This document shows positions 41,395 through 50,012 of a stretch of 64,000 bases of DNA, piece after piece. The DNA is from Fusicatenibacter saccharivorans. GTDB lineage: Bacteria > Bacillota > Clostridia > Lachnospirales > Lachnospiraceae. The notes below the pieces were generated by a model that did no database searches, was not told the origin of the DNA, and saw nothing but the letters and a program-made list of their open reading frames with translations. Within the stretch, counting starts at the first letter, position 1. Each line of letters opens with the position of its first letter. Location: the NCBI RefSeq assembly GCF_027667425.1, contig NZ_JAQEGR010000001.1, positions 248,001-312,000 of the forward strand, read 5' to 3'. The translations under genes and the position numbers were made by a program.

Positions 41395-42761
41395 GTCACT
41401 TTTGCAAGTGTTTCTGTTGAAAGAATTTTCCGGATATTGCAGAGAAACAGCGTAACGGCAGTGATAACAGAACATACATCAGCGATCGGTTCTGCATAGT
41501 AAACGCCCATGACACCGAAGAAATGCGGCAGAATGAGTGCAAGCGGAATCAGAAGGATGACTTTTCGAAGCAGTGCAATAAAAAGAGAAATCTTCGCCTG
41601 GCCAAGACCGAGGAAGGAACTCTGTACGCCGCTCTGCAGTCCGAAAATTGCCATGCCGGCAATGTAAACCGGAAGTACCTTCTCTACGATGACAATCAGT
41701 TCCGGGTCAGTCGTGAAAAGACCGGCAAAAAGAGCCGGACGAAGCATTGCGAATACAACGTAGACGAAAGCGGCAGTAAAAGTAATGGCGATCATGCGCC
41801 GGATTGTCTGGCGGACACGGTCAAACTGGCCTGCACCAAAGTTGTAGCTGATGATCGGCTGTACACCGTTCGTAAAGCCGTTGACCGGTACGAAAATCAG
41901 CTGCAGCACCGACTGGAGAATTGTCATCGAGCCGACATAGAGGTCGCCGCCGTACGTCTGTAGCCCGTGGTTCATGACGATTGTGATGGCACTTTCCGTT
42001 GCAGACATGATAAATGGTGAGATGCCGAGTGCCATGACAGAGCCTAAAATGGAAAAATCCGGTTTCATGGTGCGAAGAGAAAGGCGGACACCTGATTTTT
42101 TTGAGGTAAGAAACCGAAGAACCCATGCAGCACTTAAAGCCTGGGAGAGAATGGTAGCAAGTGCGGCCCCGGAAACACCCATATGAAGAACGAAGATGAA
42201 AACCGGGTCAAGACCAATGTTGATAACAGCGCCAATGAGAACGGAGCACATGGCCGTGCGTGCGTGTCCCTGACAGCTGATAAAAGTATTCAATCCGACA
42301 GCCAGCTCGACAAATACGGTTCCGACAAGATAAATGGAAATATACGTGGAAGCGTATCGGATTGTGTTACTGCTTGCACCAAAAAGGTACAGAAGCGGTG
42401 TCTGAAAGAAAAAGAAAAACGCCATCAGACACACGGAGAAAAAGAGCAGCAGGGAAGTGGAGCTTCCAAGAATTTTTTCTGCGCGGTCCCGGTTTTTCTG
42501 TCCGAGTGCGATGGCGGCAAGAGGAGCACCGCCTCCACTTGCGAATCCGGCAAAGGCGGAGATGATTGTGATAATCGGAAACGTGACGCCGACACCGGTC
42601 AGTGCCAGGGAACCAACATCAGGAATCCGGCCGATATAAATGCGGTCTACAATGTTATATAGTACATTTACAATCTGTGCGAGGACAGAGGGAAGGGCCA
42701 GTTCGAGCATCAGTTTCCCGATTTTTTCGGTGCCGAGACGGCCATCTTGCTTGGTCTGCAT
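41379..42761 (-). CDS. MATE family efflux transporter
   Basis: Multidrug/toxin extrusion-type exporter with 460 residues and about twelve hydrophobic segments in two halves. LALPSVLAQIVNVLYNIVDRIYIGRIPDVG at the start and the second-half GVQPIISYNFGAGQ segment are typical of the DinF/NorM-like group common in Clostridia. Substrate unknown. The ATG follows CTGGAGG, and a near-consensus promoter lies 72 bases upstream on the minus strand. Confidence 0.9.
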   Translation of the reverse strand: MQTKQDGRLGTEKIGKLMLELALPSVLAQIVNVLYNIVDRIYIGRIPDVGSLALTGVGVTFPIITIISAFAGFASGGGAPLAAIALGQKNRDRAEKILGSSTSLLLFFSVCLMAFFFFFQTPLLYLFGASSNTIRYASTYISIYLVGTVFVELAVGLNTFISCQGHARTAMCSVLIGAVINIGLDPVFIFVLHMGVSGAALATILSQALSAAWVLRFLTSKKSGVRLSLRTMKPDFSILGSVMALGISPFIMSATESAITIVMNHGLQTYGGDLYVGSMTILQSVLQLIFVPVNGFTNGVQPIISYNFGAGQFDRVRQTIRRMIAITFTAAFVYVVFAMLRPALFAGLFTTDPELIVIVEKVLPVYIAGMAIFGLQSGVQSSFLGLGQAKISLFIALLRKVILLIPLALILPHFFGVMGVYYAEPIADVCSVITAVTLFLCNIRKILSTETLAKVTHTEE

Positions 42762-42832
42762 GAAAAAAACCTCCAGTTTTTTTGTTGATGAAACGTATAT
42801 TTTTCTGCGTCCTTTTCGTGGACATTGCTTCT

Positions 42833-42861
42833 ATTATAGCTTTTTAAGGGCAATCCTGCAA
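42833..42861 (-). promoter_or_regulatory. Promoter of the MATE gene
   Basis: Read on the minus strand: TTGCAG (42861-42856), a 17-base spacer and TATAAT (42838-42833). The remaining gap to the phosphofructokinase gene (to 43029) shows no further feature I can support. Confidence 0.75.
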
Positions 42862-43029
42862 GAAAAAAACGAAAAACTTTGCAATCCGTTGTGAAAGTCT
42901 ACAGGCTTTTCCCGGAAACGCAAAACAGGGTGTACGGAAGAAAAAAAATATGGTACGCTATAGGACGAAGCGAAAGTGATTTCGTGAAAAACTTTTAGAA
43001 AGTAGTGGGAATAGATGGAGGAAAATCAT

Positions 43030-44253
43030 ATGCGAAATCTGTTAGTAGCGCAGTCTGGCGGACCGACCGCGGCGATCAATGCAACGGTGGCAGGAGTTGT
43101 TTCCTGTGCTGTACTGTCCGGAAAAGTAGATCATATTTATGGTGCGGTAAATGGAATTGAAGGCGTGCTTGCAGAAAAATTTCTTGATCTTGGAAAAAAA
43201 CTGGATTCAGCAGAAAAAATCTCTCTTCTGATGCAGACCCCGGCAGCAGCGCTTGGCTCCTGTCGTTATAAACTGGGCGATCCGGAAGAAAACAAGGAGG
43301 ATTTTGAAGAAATACTTCAAATTTTTCGCAGACATGAGATCCGTTATTTTATTTATATCGGCGGAAATGATTCGATGGATACCGTAGACAAGATGTCAAA
43401 GTACTGCAAAGAAAACGGTGTGGACGATGTGTTTGTTGTCGGGGCGCCAAAGACGATTGACAATGATCTTGTCGAAACGGATCACTGCCCGGGCTTTGGA
43501 TCTGCGGCAAAATATCTGGCAGCAACCTTTGCAGAGCTGGAGAGAGACTGCCATGTATATGAAAAGAAGGCTGTGACCATCGTGGAGGTCATGGGAAGAA
43601 ACGCAGGATGGCTGACGGCAGCGTCTGCACTGTCCCGTGTCAACGGCGGAGAAGGGCCGAGCCTGATCTATCTTTGCGAGCCGGTCTTTGACACCGAACA
43701 GTTTTTAAAGGATGTGCAGGAAAAACTGGAACAGAAGGACAGTGTTCTGGTTGCAATCAGCGAGGGCATCCATGACAGCGAGGGCCGCTATGTTTCTGAG
43801 CAGGTGCAGAGCGATGCACAGGATCAGTTTGGGCACAGCTACATTGCAGGTTCTGCAAAAGTACTCGAAGAGCTGGTGCGTGACCGTATCGGCTGTAAGG
43901 TAAGATCGATTGAACTGAACCTGATGCAGCGGTGCGCGGCTCATCTTGCGAGTGCGACCGATCTTGAGGAGTCCCGTATGCTCGGCATGAAAGCCTGCCA
44001 GTGTGCACTGGAAAAACAGGGAGGACAGATGGCATCGATCCGAAGAATCTCCGCGGATCCTTACCGCGTGGAGTATACCTCCGTTCCGGTATCGGAAGTG
44101 GCAAATAAAGAAAAGAAAGTGCCGCTTTCCTGGATTACAGAAGATGGTCATGATGTGACCGAGGAGATGATGGCGTATCTTCGTCCGCTGATTCTTGGCG
44201 AACCGGCGATGCAGTATGAGAATGGAATTCCGGTTCACATTGAACTATATTAA
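43030..44253 (+). CDS. pfp: PPi-dependent 6-phosphofructokinase
   Basis: Phosphorylates fructose 6-phosphate in glycolysis. It has 407 residues. The phosphoryl-donor site reads IGGNDSMDT (about 110-118) and the catalytic loop PKTIDNDL (about 140). The Asp after GGN and the Lys before TIDND replace the two glycines of ATP-dependent enzymes, so diphosphate is the likely donor. I chose ATG 43030 because GGAGG lies eight bases before it; the ATG at 43015 adds five residues. An intrinsic terminator follows. Confidence 0.88.
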   Translation: MRNLLVAQSGGPTAAINATVAGVVSCAVLSGKVDHIYGAVNGIEGVLAEKFLDLGKKLDSAEKISLLMQTPAAALGSCRYKLGDPEENKEDFEEILQIFRRHEIRYFIYIGGNDSMDTVDKMSKYCKENGVDDVFVVGAPKTIDNDLVETDHCPGFGSAAKYLAATFAELERDCHVYEKKAVTIVEVMGRNAGWLTAASALSRVNGGEGPSLIYLCEPVFDTEQFLKDVQEKLEQKDSVLVAISEGIHDSEGRYVSEQVQSDAQDQFGHSYIAGSAKVLEELVRDRIGCKVRSIELNLMQRCAAHLASATDLEESRMLGMKACQCALEKQGGQMASIRRISADPYRVEYTSVPVSEVANKEKKVPLSWITEDGHDVTEEMMAYLRPLILGEPAMQYENGIPVHIELY

Positions 44254-44276
44254 ACCGAAGGAAAAACGTGTAAGAA

Positions 44277-44300
44277 AAGCCGCCGCCGGGCGGCTTTTTT
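44277..44300 (+). terminator. Intrinsic terminator of pfp
   Basis: AAGCCGCC (44277-44284) pairs with GGCGGCTT (44289-44296) around a four-base loop, followed by more Ts. It lies 24 bases after the pfp stop. Confidence 0.9.
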
Positions 44301-44433
44301 GTACGATGCGGAAAGAAAACAGGACTTTTTGAAAAAGGAAAGGCCGGGAAAAATCAAGTTTGACCTTCCATTTATAATAGGAAAAATCTGAAATTTTTCT
44401 GTCTATTTTCTGTCAAAAAGGTGAGAAAAAGTA

Positions 44434-44462
44434 TTGAAAAAAAACGAAAAAACAGATATGAT
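44434..44462 (+). promoter_or_regulatory. Distal promoter of the decarboxylase operon
   Basis: TTGAAA (44434-44439), a 17-base spacer and TATGAT (44457-44462), within an A-rich stretch that can act as an UP-like element. Transcription would start near 44469. Confidence 0.7.
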
Positions 44463-44466
44463 AGAC

Positions 44467-44496
44467 TTGTATAAAATTTGTTTAAAATTTTATAAT
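44467..44496 (+). promoter_or_regulatory. Proximal promoter of the decarboxylase operon
   Basis: TTGTAT (44467-44472), an 18-base spacer and TATAAT (44491-44496), just downstream of the distal promoter. Its transcript would carry the GGAGG ribosome site (44511-44515) near the 5' end. Confidence 0.7.
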
Positions 44497-44523
44497 GAAA
44501 ATAGAAAGATGGAGGTTTGAAGA

Positions 44524-45957
44524 ATGAGTAACACAGCACAAAGTTTAGCGAGCACAAGAATCGCCTCTTTGCTGGATGAAAACAGCTTTGTGGAAATCGG
44601 CGGACAGGTTACTGCCAGAAGCACAGATTTCAACATGGCCGGCATGGAGACACCATCCGATGGTGTAATTACTGGTTACGGTGTGATCAACGGCAGCCTG
44701 GTATACGTATACAGCCAGGATGCGTCTGTGATGGGCGGTACCATCGGCGAAATGCATGCAAAAAAAATCGCGAGACTGTATGAGTTTGCACAGAAAACAG
44801 GTGCTCCGGTCATCGGACTGGTAGACTGTGCCGGTATGCGTCTGCAGGAGGCAACTGATGCTCTGAACGGTTTCGGCGAAATCTATATGGCGCAGGCAAT
44901 GGCATCCGGCGTGATTCCACAGATCACAGCAGTATTTGGTACCTGCGGCGGCGGTATGGCACTCATCCCGGCTATGACAGACTTCACGTTCATGGAGTCT
45001 AAAAACGGAAAACTTTTCGTAAACTCCCCGAACGCACTGGACGGAAACCACGTATCCAAATGTGATACCGCATCCGCAGATTTCCAGGGCGAAGAAGCAG
45101 GTCTTGTTGACTTTGCTGGAACCGAGGAAGAAATCCTCGGACAGATCAGAAACCTGGTATCTATGCTTCCGGCAAACAACGAGGACGAAGCATACACCGA
45201 GTGCGAGGATGATCTGAACCGTGCATGTGCAGACCTTGCAAACTGCGCAGGCGATACCGGAATCCTTCTTTCCCAGCTCAGCGACAACGGCATCTATTTT
45301 GAGACCAAAGCCGCTTACGGAAAAGATGTTGTAACCGCATTCATCCAGTTAAACGGAGCAACCGTAGGAGCAGTTGCAAACCGCTCTGAAATCTACGGCG
45401 AGGACGGAACTGTAAAAGAGAAAATGGATGGAACCTTAAGCGCAAGAGGGGCCAAAAAAGCAGCAGATTTCGTAAACTTCTGCGATGCTTTCTGCATCCC
45501 GGTACTTACCATCACAAACGTAACCGGATTCAAGGCAACCAAATGCTCTGAGAGAACCATGGCTAAGAACGCAGCAGCCCTGACCGCAGCTTTCGCAAAC
45601 GCAACCGTTCCGAAAGTAAACGTTGTTGTCGGCAAAGCATACGGAAGCGCATACGTTGTCATGAACAGCAAATCCATCGGAGCAGACATGGTATTTGCAT
45701 GGCCGAACGCAGAAATCGGAATGATGGATGCAAAATCTGCAGCAAAGATCATGTACGAAGGATCTGACGCTGCTACCATCAACGAGAAAGCAGCTGAATA
45801 TGCAACCCTTCAGAACAATGTAACTTCCGCAGCCAGAAGAGGCTATGTGGACACCATCATCGAGCCGGAAGACACCAGAAAATATGTTATCGGCGCATTC
45901 GAGATGCTGTATACCAAGAGAGAAGACAGACCGGACAGAAAACACGGAACAGTCTAA
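44524..45957 (+). CDS. Acyl-CoA carboxyltransferase subunit (MmdA/12S-like)
   Basis: A 477-residue two-domain crotonase-fold carboxyltransferase related to methylmalonyl-CoA decarboxylase alpha and transcarboxylase 12S. The N-half has VYSQDASVMGGTIGEMHAKK (about 62-81) and GTCGGGMA (about 139-146); the C-half has a TNVTGF segment (about 328) and GKAYGSAYVVM (about 371-381). It moves CO2 between an acyl-CoA (probably methylmalonyl-/propionyl-CoA) and biotin. Strong codon bias and tandem promoters indicate high expression. The acyl-CoA is inferred from the family. Confidence 0.88.
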   Translation: MSNTAQSLASTRIASLLDENSFVEIGGQVTARSTDFNMAGMETPSDGVITGYGVINGSLVYVYSQDASVMGGTIGEMHAKKIARLYEFAQKTGAPVIGLVDCAGMRLQEATDALNGFGEIYMAQAMASGVIPQITAVFGTCGGGMALIPAMTDFTFMESKNGKLFVNSPNALDGNHVSKCDTASADFQGEEAGLVDFAGTEEEILGQIRNLVSMLPANNEDEAYTECEDDLNRACADLANCAGDTGILLSQLSDNGIYFETKAAYGKDVVTAFIQLNGATVGAVANRSEIYGEDGTVKEKMDGTLSARGAKKAADFVNFCDAFCIPVLTITNVTGFKATKCSERTMAKNAAALTAAFANATVPKVNVVVGKAYGSAYVVMNSKSIGADMVFAWPNAEIGMMDAKSAAKIMYEGSDAATINEKAAEYATLQNNVTSAARRGYVDTIIEPEDTRKYVIGAFEMLYTKREDRPDRKHGTV

Positions 45958-45972
45958 GGAAGGTGGCATACG

Positions 45973-46746
45973 ATGAGAAAGAACTGGAAAAAATTAGTAA
46001 GTCTCGTCCTTACCGCAGCCTGCACCATGGTTGTGACCGTAGCTCCTGTTTTTGCGGATGCGGCATCTACACCGGCTTATTCACCGGTTGAGGCATCTAC
46101 GGTAGATTCTCTGCTCTCCTCCAGTGTTCAGTGGGTAGGACAGAGCCTGATGACCTACAGCGATGACGATCTTGCCAATATGGAAGCTTCCGACCAGCAG
46201 TTCTATGCAAGAGCAGCTGAGGCATGGGAAGAGGCAAAGGCTGACCTCGGAGAGGTAAAAAGCCTGGAAGACGGTACTCTCGAAGTAGACGGAGATTTTG
46301 TAACCTGCACAATTCCGGGTGAATTTGAAAAAAATCCTGGTATTGTCCGCGTATTCTGGAACATCAGCACCGGAACACCAGTTCCGACCGACCTCACCAT
46401 CACCGTTGAGGAGTCAAAGGGCGTTCTGATCGGCCAGGCCGGCATGAACACCATCATCGGAATCGGTACCGTATTTGTTATGCTGATTTTCCTGATTTTC
46501 GTTATTTCTTCGTTTGATTACATTTTGGGAGACAAGAAGAAGAAAAAAGCACCGGCAGCACCTGTACAGGAAGCACCAAAGGCTGTCGCAGCACCGGTTG
46601 TTGAAGAGACAGCACCGGAAGCAGACGATATGGAGCTGCAGGCTGTTATTACAGCTGCAATCGCCATGTATGAAGAAGATATGGCTTCTGCATCCGGAGA
46701 TGCTTATGTTGCACGTCCGATCCGCAGAAAAGGCAAAAGAGCTTAA
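45973..46746 (+). CDS. OadG-family gamma/delta subunit with extra exported domain
   Basis: A 257-residue protein. Residues 1-28 form a signal peptide (cut near VFADAAS). About 120 residues of unassigned extracytoplasmic domain follow (Asp/Glu-rich, ending VTVEESKG-like TITVEESKG near 145). A membrane helix (about 158-180, GIGTVFVMLIFLIFVISSFDYI) and an Ala/Pro-rich cytoplasmic tail come next, as in OadG/MmdD subunits that assemble the decarboxylase on its membrane subunit. Classical OadG proteins have only the helix and tail (about 80-110 residues), so the N-terminal part is additional. The C-terminal basic end (RPIRRKGKRA) is also family-like. Confidence 0.82.
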   Translation: MRKNWKKLVSLVLTAACTMVVTVAPVFADAASTPAYSPVEASTVDSLLSSSVQWVGQSLMTYSDDDLANMEASDQQFYARAAEAWEEAKADLGEVKSLEDGTLEVDGDFVTCTIPGEFEKNPGIVRVFWNISTGTPVPTDLTITVEESKGVLIGQAGMNTIIGIGTVFVMLIFLIFVISSFDYILGDKKKKKAPAAPVQEAPKAVAAPVVEETAPEADDMELQAVITAAIAMYEEDMASASGDAYVARPIRRKGKRA

Positions 46747-46760
46747 GGAGGAAATTTTCA

Positions 46761-47138
46761 ATGAAAAACTACACCATTACCGTAAACGGAAATGTATATA
46801 ACGTAACTGTAGAAGAAGGAACCACAGCAGGCGCAGCTCCAGTTGTCAGCGCAGCAAAAGCAGCACCGGCACCAAAAGCAGCACCGGCAGCACCGAAAGC
46901 AGCAGCTCCGGCAGGCGCAGCAGGCAGCGTAGAGGTTACTGCTTCTGTACCTGGTAAAATCTGCAAAATCGAAGCAGCAGCAGGCACCGCTGTAAAAGCA
47001 GGAGATGCTGTTCTTGTACTGGAAGCCATGAAGATGGAAATCCCGGTTGTAGCACCGCAGGATGGCACAGTAGCAACCATCAATGTAGCAGTAGGCGATG
47101 CAGTAGAATCCGGTGACGTTCTTGCAACCATGAACTAA
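46761..47138 (+). CDS. Biotin carboxyl carrier protein
   Basis: A 125-residue biotin acceptor. A short N-terminal YTITVNGNVYNVTVEEG segment and an Ala/Pro/Lys-rich flexible linker (about 30-55) lead to the biotinyl domain, with the biotin lysine in EAMKM (about residue 91). It carries CO2 between the carboxyltransferases and the membrane pump subunit. It lies 14 bases after the OadG-type gene with a TAAGGAGG ribosome site. Confidence 0.94.
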   Translation: MKNYTITVNGNVYNVTVEEGTTAGAAPVVSAAKAAPAPKAAPAAPKAAAPAGAAGSVEVTASVPGKICKIEAAAGTAVKAGDAVLVLEAMKMEIPVVAPQDGTVATINVAVGDAVESGDVLATMN

Positions 47139-47171
47139 TGCCCGTTGTAAGAAAAAACCGGAGGTGAAAAA

Positions 47172-48323
47172 ATGATTACTGAAACTTTAAACAACCTGCT
47201 TCACCAGACGGCGTTTTTTAATCTGGACTGGGGCAATTACGTTATGATCGCAGTGGCTTGCTTCTTCTTGTATCTTGCGATTAAGCATGAATTTGAGCCG
47301 TTGCTTCTTGTACCGATCGCATTCGGTATGCTGCTTGTAAACATTTACCCGGACATCATGGCTGAGCCTTATACCGACGTACAGGGTCTTGAGCATGCGG
47401 GCGGTCTGTTCTACTATTTCTTTACTCTGGACGAGTGGAGTATCCTTCCGTCCCTGATCTTCATGGGTGTAGGTGCGATGACAGACTTCGGTCCGCTGAT
47501 TGCAAACCCGATCAGCTTTATCATGGGTGCAGCAGCACAGCTTGGTATCTATCTGGCATACTTCTTCGCTATTTTCATGGGATTCAATGGAAGAGAGGCA
47601 GCTGCTATCTCCATCATCGGCGGTGCCGACGGCCCGACTTCTATTTTCCTTCTGAATAAACTCGGACAGCAGCATCTGATGGGACCGATCGCCGTAGCAG
47701 CATATTCCTATATGTCACTGGTGCCGATCATCCAGCCGCCGGTCATGAAGCTTCTGACTACAGAGAAAGAGCGTAAAATCAAAATGGAGCAGCTTCGTTC
47801 CGTATCCAAACTCGAGAAGATCCTGTTCCCGATTGTTATCACCATCGTTGTCTGCATGATCCTTCCATCTACCGCTCCGCTGGTAGGTATGCTGATGCTT
47901 GGTAACCTGTTCCGTGAGTGCGGCGTTGTAAAACAGCTCCAGGAGACAGCTTCCAATGCCATGATGTACATTGTAGTTATCCTTCTTGGTACTTCCGTTG
48001 GTGCATCCACAAGTGCTGAGGCATTCTTAAATGTCAGCACCTTAAAGATCGTTGCCCTGGGTCTGATCGCATTCGTATTCGGTACCGCAGGCGGTGTCCT
48101 GTTAGGAAAGGTACTGTGCAAGGCAACCCACGGAAGAATCAACCCGCTGATCGGTTCTGCAGGTGTATCTGCGGTACCTATGGCAGCCCGTGTATCCCAG
48201 AAAGTCGGTGCGGAGGCAGATCCGACGAACTTCCTGCTGATGCATGCAATGGGACCGAATGTAGCCGGTGTTATCGGTACAGCCGTAGCGGCCGGTACCT
48301 TCATGGCGATCTTCGGTGTATAA
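47172..48323 (+). CDS. Na+-translocating decarboxylase beta subunit
   Basis: Membrane subunit that decarboxylates carboxybiotin and pumps Na+ outward (OadB/GcdB/MmdB family). It has 383 residues with many hydrophobic segments and the functional GGADGPTSIF motif (about 151-160), which carries the key aspartate, and a second glycine/serine-rich segment GTSVGASTSAEAFL (about 273-286). The C-terminal HAMGPNVAGVIGTAVAAG is also characteristic. It completes a Na+ pump with the preceding genes. Confidence 0.94.
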   Translation: MITETLNNLLHQTAFFNLDWGNYVMIAVACFFLYLAIKHEFEPLLLVPIAFGMLLVNIYPDIMAEPYTDVQGLEHAGGLFYYFFTLDEWSILPSLIFMGVGAMTDFGPLIANPISFIMGAAAQLGIYLAYFFAIFMGFNGREAAAISIIGGADGPTSIFLLNKLGQQHLMGPIAVAAYSYMSLVPIIQPPVMKLLTTEKERKIKMEQLRSVSKLEKILFPIVITIVVCMILPSTAPLVGMLMLGNLFRECGVVKQLQETASNAMMYIVVILLGTSVGASTSAEAFLNVSTLKIVALGLIAFVFGTAGGVLLGKVLCKATHGRINPLIGSAGVSAVPMAARVSQKVGAEADPTNFLLMHAMGPNVAGVIGTAVAAGTFMAIFGV

Positions 48324-48372
48324 CTTCTTAAGACAAACAAAAGTGAGAAACACTTAATTTAGGAGGATAGAA

Positions 48373-49782
48373 ATGGCAGTAGAAAAGAAACCTGTCAAGA
48401 TTATGGAAACTGTTCTGCGTGATGCACATCAGTCCCTGATCGCGACGAGAATGACAACAGAACAGATGCTTCCGATCATCGATAAAATGGATAAAATCGG
48501 ATATCACGCAGTAGAGTGCTGGGGAGGTGCAACTTTCGATGCTTCCTTACGTTTTCTGCATGAAGATCCATGGATGAGACTGAGAAAACTCCGTGACGGA
48601 TTCAAAAATACAAAACTGCAGATGCTGTTCCGTGGACAGAATATCCTGGGATATCGTCCGTACGCAGACGACGTAGTAGAGTATTTCGTACAGAAATCCA
48701 TTGCAAACGGAATCGACATCATCCGTATTTTTGACTGTATGAACGATCTGCGCAACCTGCAGACCGCTGTCAGCGCAGCAAACAAAGAAAAAGGCCACGC
48801 ACAGGTAGCACTTTCCTATACTTTAGGAGATGCTTATACCCTGGATTACTGGACCACCATGGCAAAGAGAATCGAAGAGATGGGTGCAGATTCCATCTGT
48901 ATTAAAGATATGGCAGGCCTGCTCGTTCCGTACAAGGCAACTGAGCTGGTAACCGCGCTGAAAGAAGCAACCGATCTTCCGATTCAGCTGCACACCCACT
49001 ATACTTCCGGTGTTGCATCCATGACGTACCTGAAAGCAGTAGAGGCTGGTGTTGATATCATCGATACCGCAATGTCTCCATTCGCTATGGGTACTTCACA
49101 GCCGGCAACTGAGGTTATGGTTGAAACCTTCAAAGGCACTCCATACGATACTGGTCTGGATCAGAACAAACTGGCTGAGATCGCAGATTACTTCCGTCCG
49201 ATGAGAGACGAAGCGCTCGATACAGGCCTCTTAAATCCGAAGAACCTTGGCGTAAATATCAAGACTCTTCTGTATCAGGTACCGGGCGGTATGCTCTCCA
49301 ACCTGACAAGCCAGTTAAAAGAGCAGCACGCAGAGGACAAATACTACGATGTACTCGAAGAAGTACCGCGCGTAAGAAAAGACCTCGGCGAGTGCCCGCT
49401 GGTTACTCCGTCTTCCCAGATCGTTGGTACCCAGGCTGTATTCAATGTCCTGATGGGCGAGCGTTACAAGATGGTAACGAAAGAGACAAAAGACGTTCTT
49501 GCCGGAAAATACGGTGCAACTGTAAAACCGTTCAATCCGGAAGTACAGAAGAAATGCATCGGCGATACCGAGCCGATCACCTGCCGCTACGCAGACCTGC
49601 TTGAGCCGGAGCTTCCAAAACTGGAGAAAGAGATCGAGCAGTGGAAACAGCAGGATGAGGATGTATTAACCTATGCTCTGTTCCCGCAGGTAGCTGTAGA
49701 CTTCTTCAAATATCGTGAAGCACAGCAGACAAAAGTAGATCCGGCAGCCGCTGACAAAAAAGACGGCGCATATCCGGTCTAA
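48373..49782 (+). CDS. oadA: Oxaloacetate decarboxylase/pyruvate carboxylase alpha-type carboxyltransferase, no biotin domain (5S-like)
   Basis: A 469-residue TIM-barrel carboxyltransferase. TVLRDAHQSLIATRM (about 12-26), a FDCMNDLRN segment (about 118), the catalytic lysine region CIKDMAGLL (about 178-186) and the metal ligands in LHTHYTSGVA (about 208-217) match OadA/PycB/5S. It stops after the PYC_OADA-type domain; the usual C-terminal biotin domain is absent, so it must use the separate carrier at 46761. The likely reaction is oxaloacetate to pyruvate with CO2 moved to biotin. Last gene of the operon. Confidence 0.92.
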   Translation: MAVEKKPVKIMETVLRDAHQSLIATRMTTEQMLPIIDKMDKIGYHAVECWGGATFDASLRFLHEDPWMRLRKLRDGFKNTKLQMLFRGQNILGYRPYADDVVEYFVQKSIANGIDIIRIFDCMNDLRNLQTAVSAANKEKGHAQVALSYTLGDAYTLDYWTTMAKRIEEMGADSICIKDMAGLLVPYKATELVTALKEATDLPIQLHTHYTSGVASMTYLKAVEAGVDIIDTAMSPFAMGTSQPATEVMVETFKGTPYDTGLDQNKLAEIADYFRPMRDEALDTGLLNPKNLGVNIKTLLYQVPGGMLSNLTSQLKEQHAEDKYYDVLEEVPRVRKDLGECPLVTPSSQIVGTQAVFNVLMGERYKMVTKETKDVLAGKYGATVKPFNPEVQKKCIGDTEPITCRYADLLEPELPKLEKEIEQWKQQDEDVLTYALFPQVAVDFFKYREAQQTKVDPAAADKKDGAYPV

Positions 49783-49804
49783 ATAAAATCTGAGTAAAAA
49801 AATC

Positions 49805-49860
49805 AGCCGGTGTTCTGTGTTCCCCGTAAAAAGGGAATGCAGAACACCGGCTTTCCTTTT
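49805..49860 (+). terminator. Terminator of the decarboxylase operon
   Basis: A long stem, AGCCGGTGTTCTG (49805-49817) with CAGAACACCGGCT (49840-49852), with an inner TTCCC/GGGAA helix, followed by TTCCTTTT. It lies 23 bases after the last stop. Confidence 0.85.
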
Positions 49861-49874
49861 CAGCTTTTCAGCCA

Positions 49875-49903
49875 TTGCGCCAGTAATTTATTCGTGTTAT
49901 AAT
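49875..49903 (+). promoter_or_regulatory. Promoter of the RpiR-type regulator operon
   Basis: TTGCGC (49875-49880), a 17-base spacer and TATAAT (49898-49903). Confidence 0.8.
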
Positions 49904-50012
49904 TCAAAAGATTGAGGTGTGTCCGAAAAAGAATCAGGATGCCCCCAAAAGAAGAAATGTGGATGCCGAACGGCATTTGCAGATCGGAAAAACAAATCAG
50001 GAAGAAAATAAC

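Noticed and set aside
47187..47675. Minus-strand open frame of 162 codons inside the decarboxylase beta gene
   Set aside because: It is a shadow of the hydrophobic codons of the pump subunit; its product is a His/Cys/Arg mixture without motifs or ribosome site.
49917..50012. GTG start for the RpiR-type regulator
   Set aside because: It lies only about seven bases after the likely transcription start, adds 32 residues before the normal family N-terminus, and ATG 50013 has a proper ribosome site.
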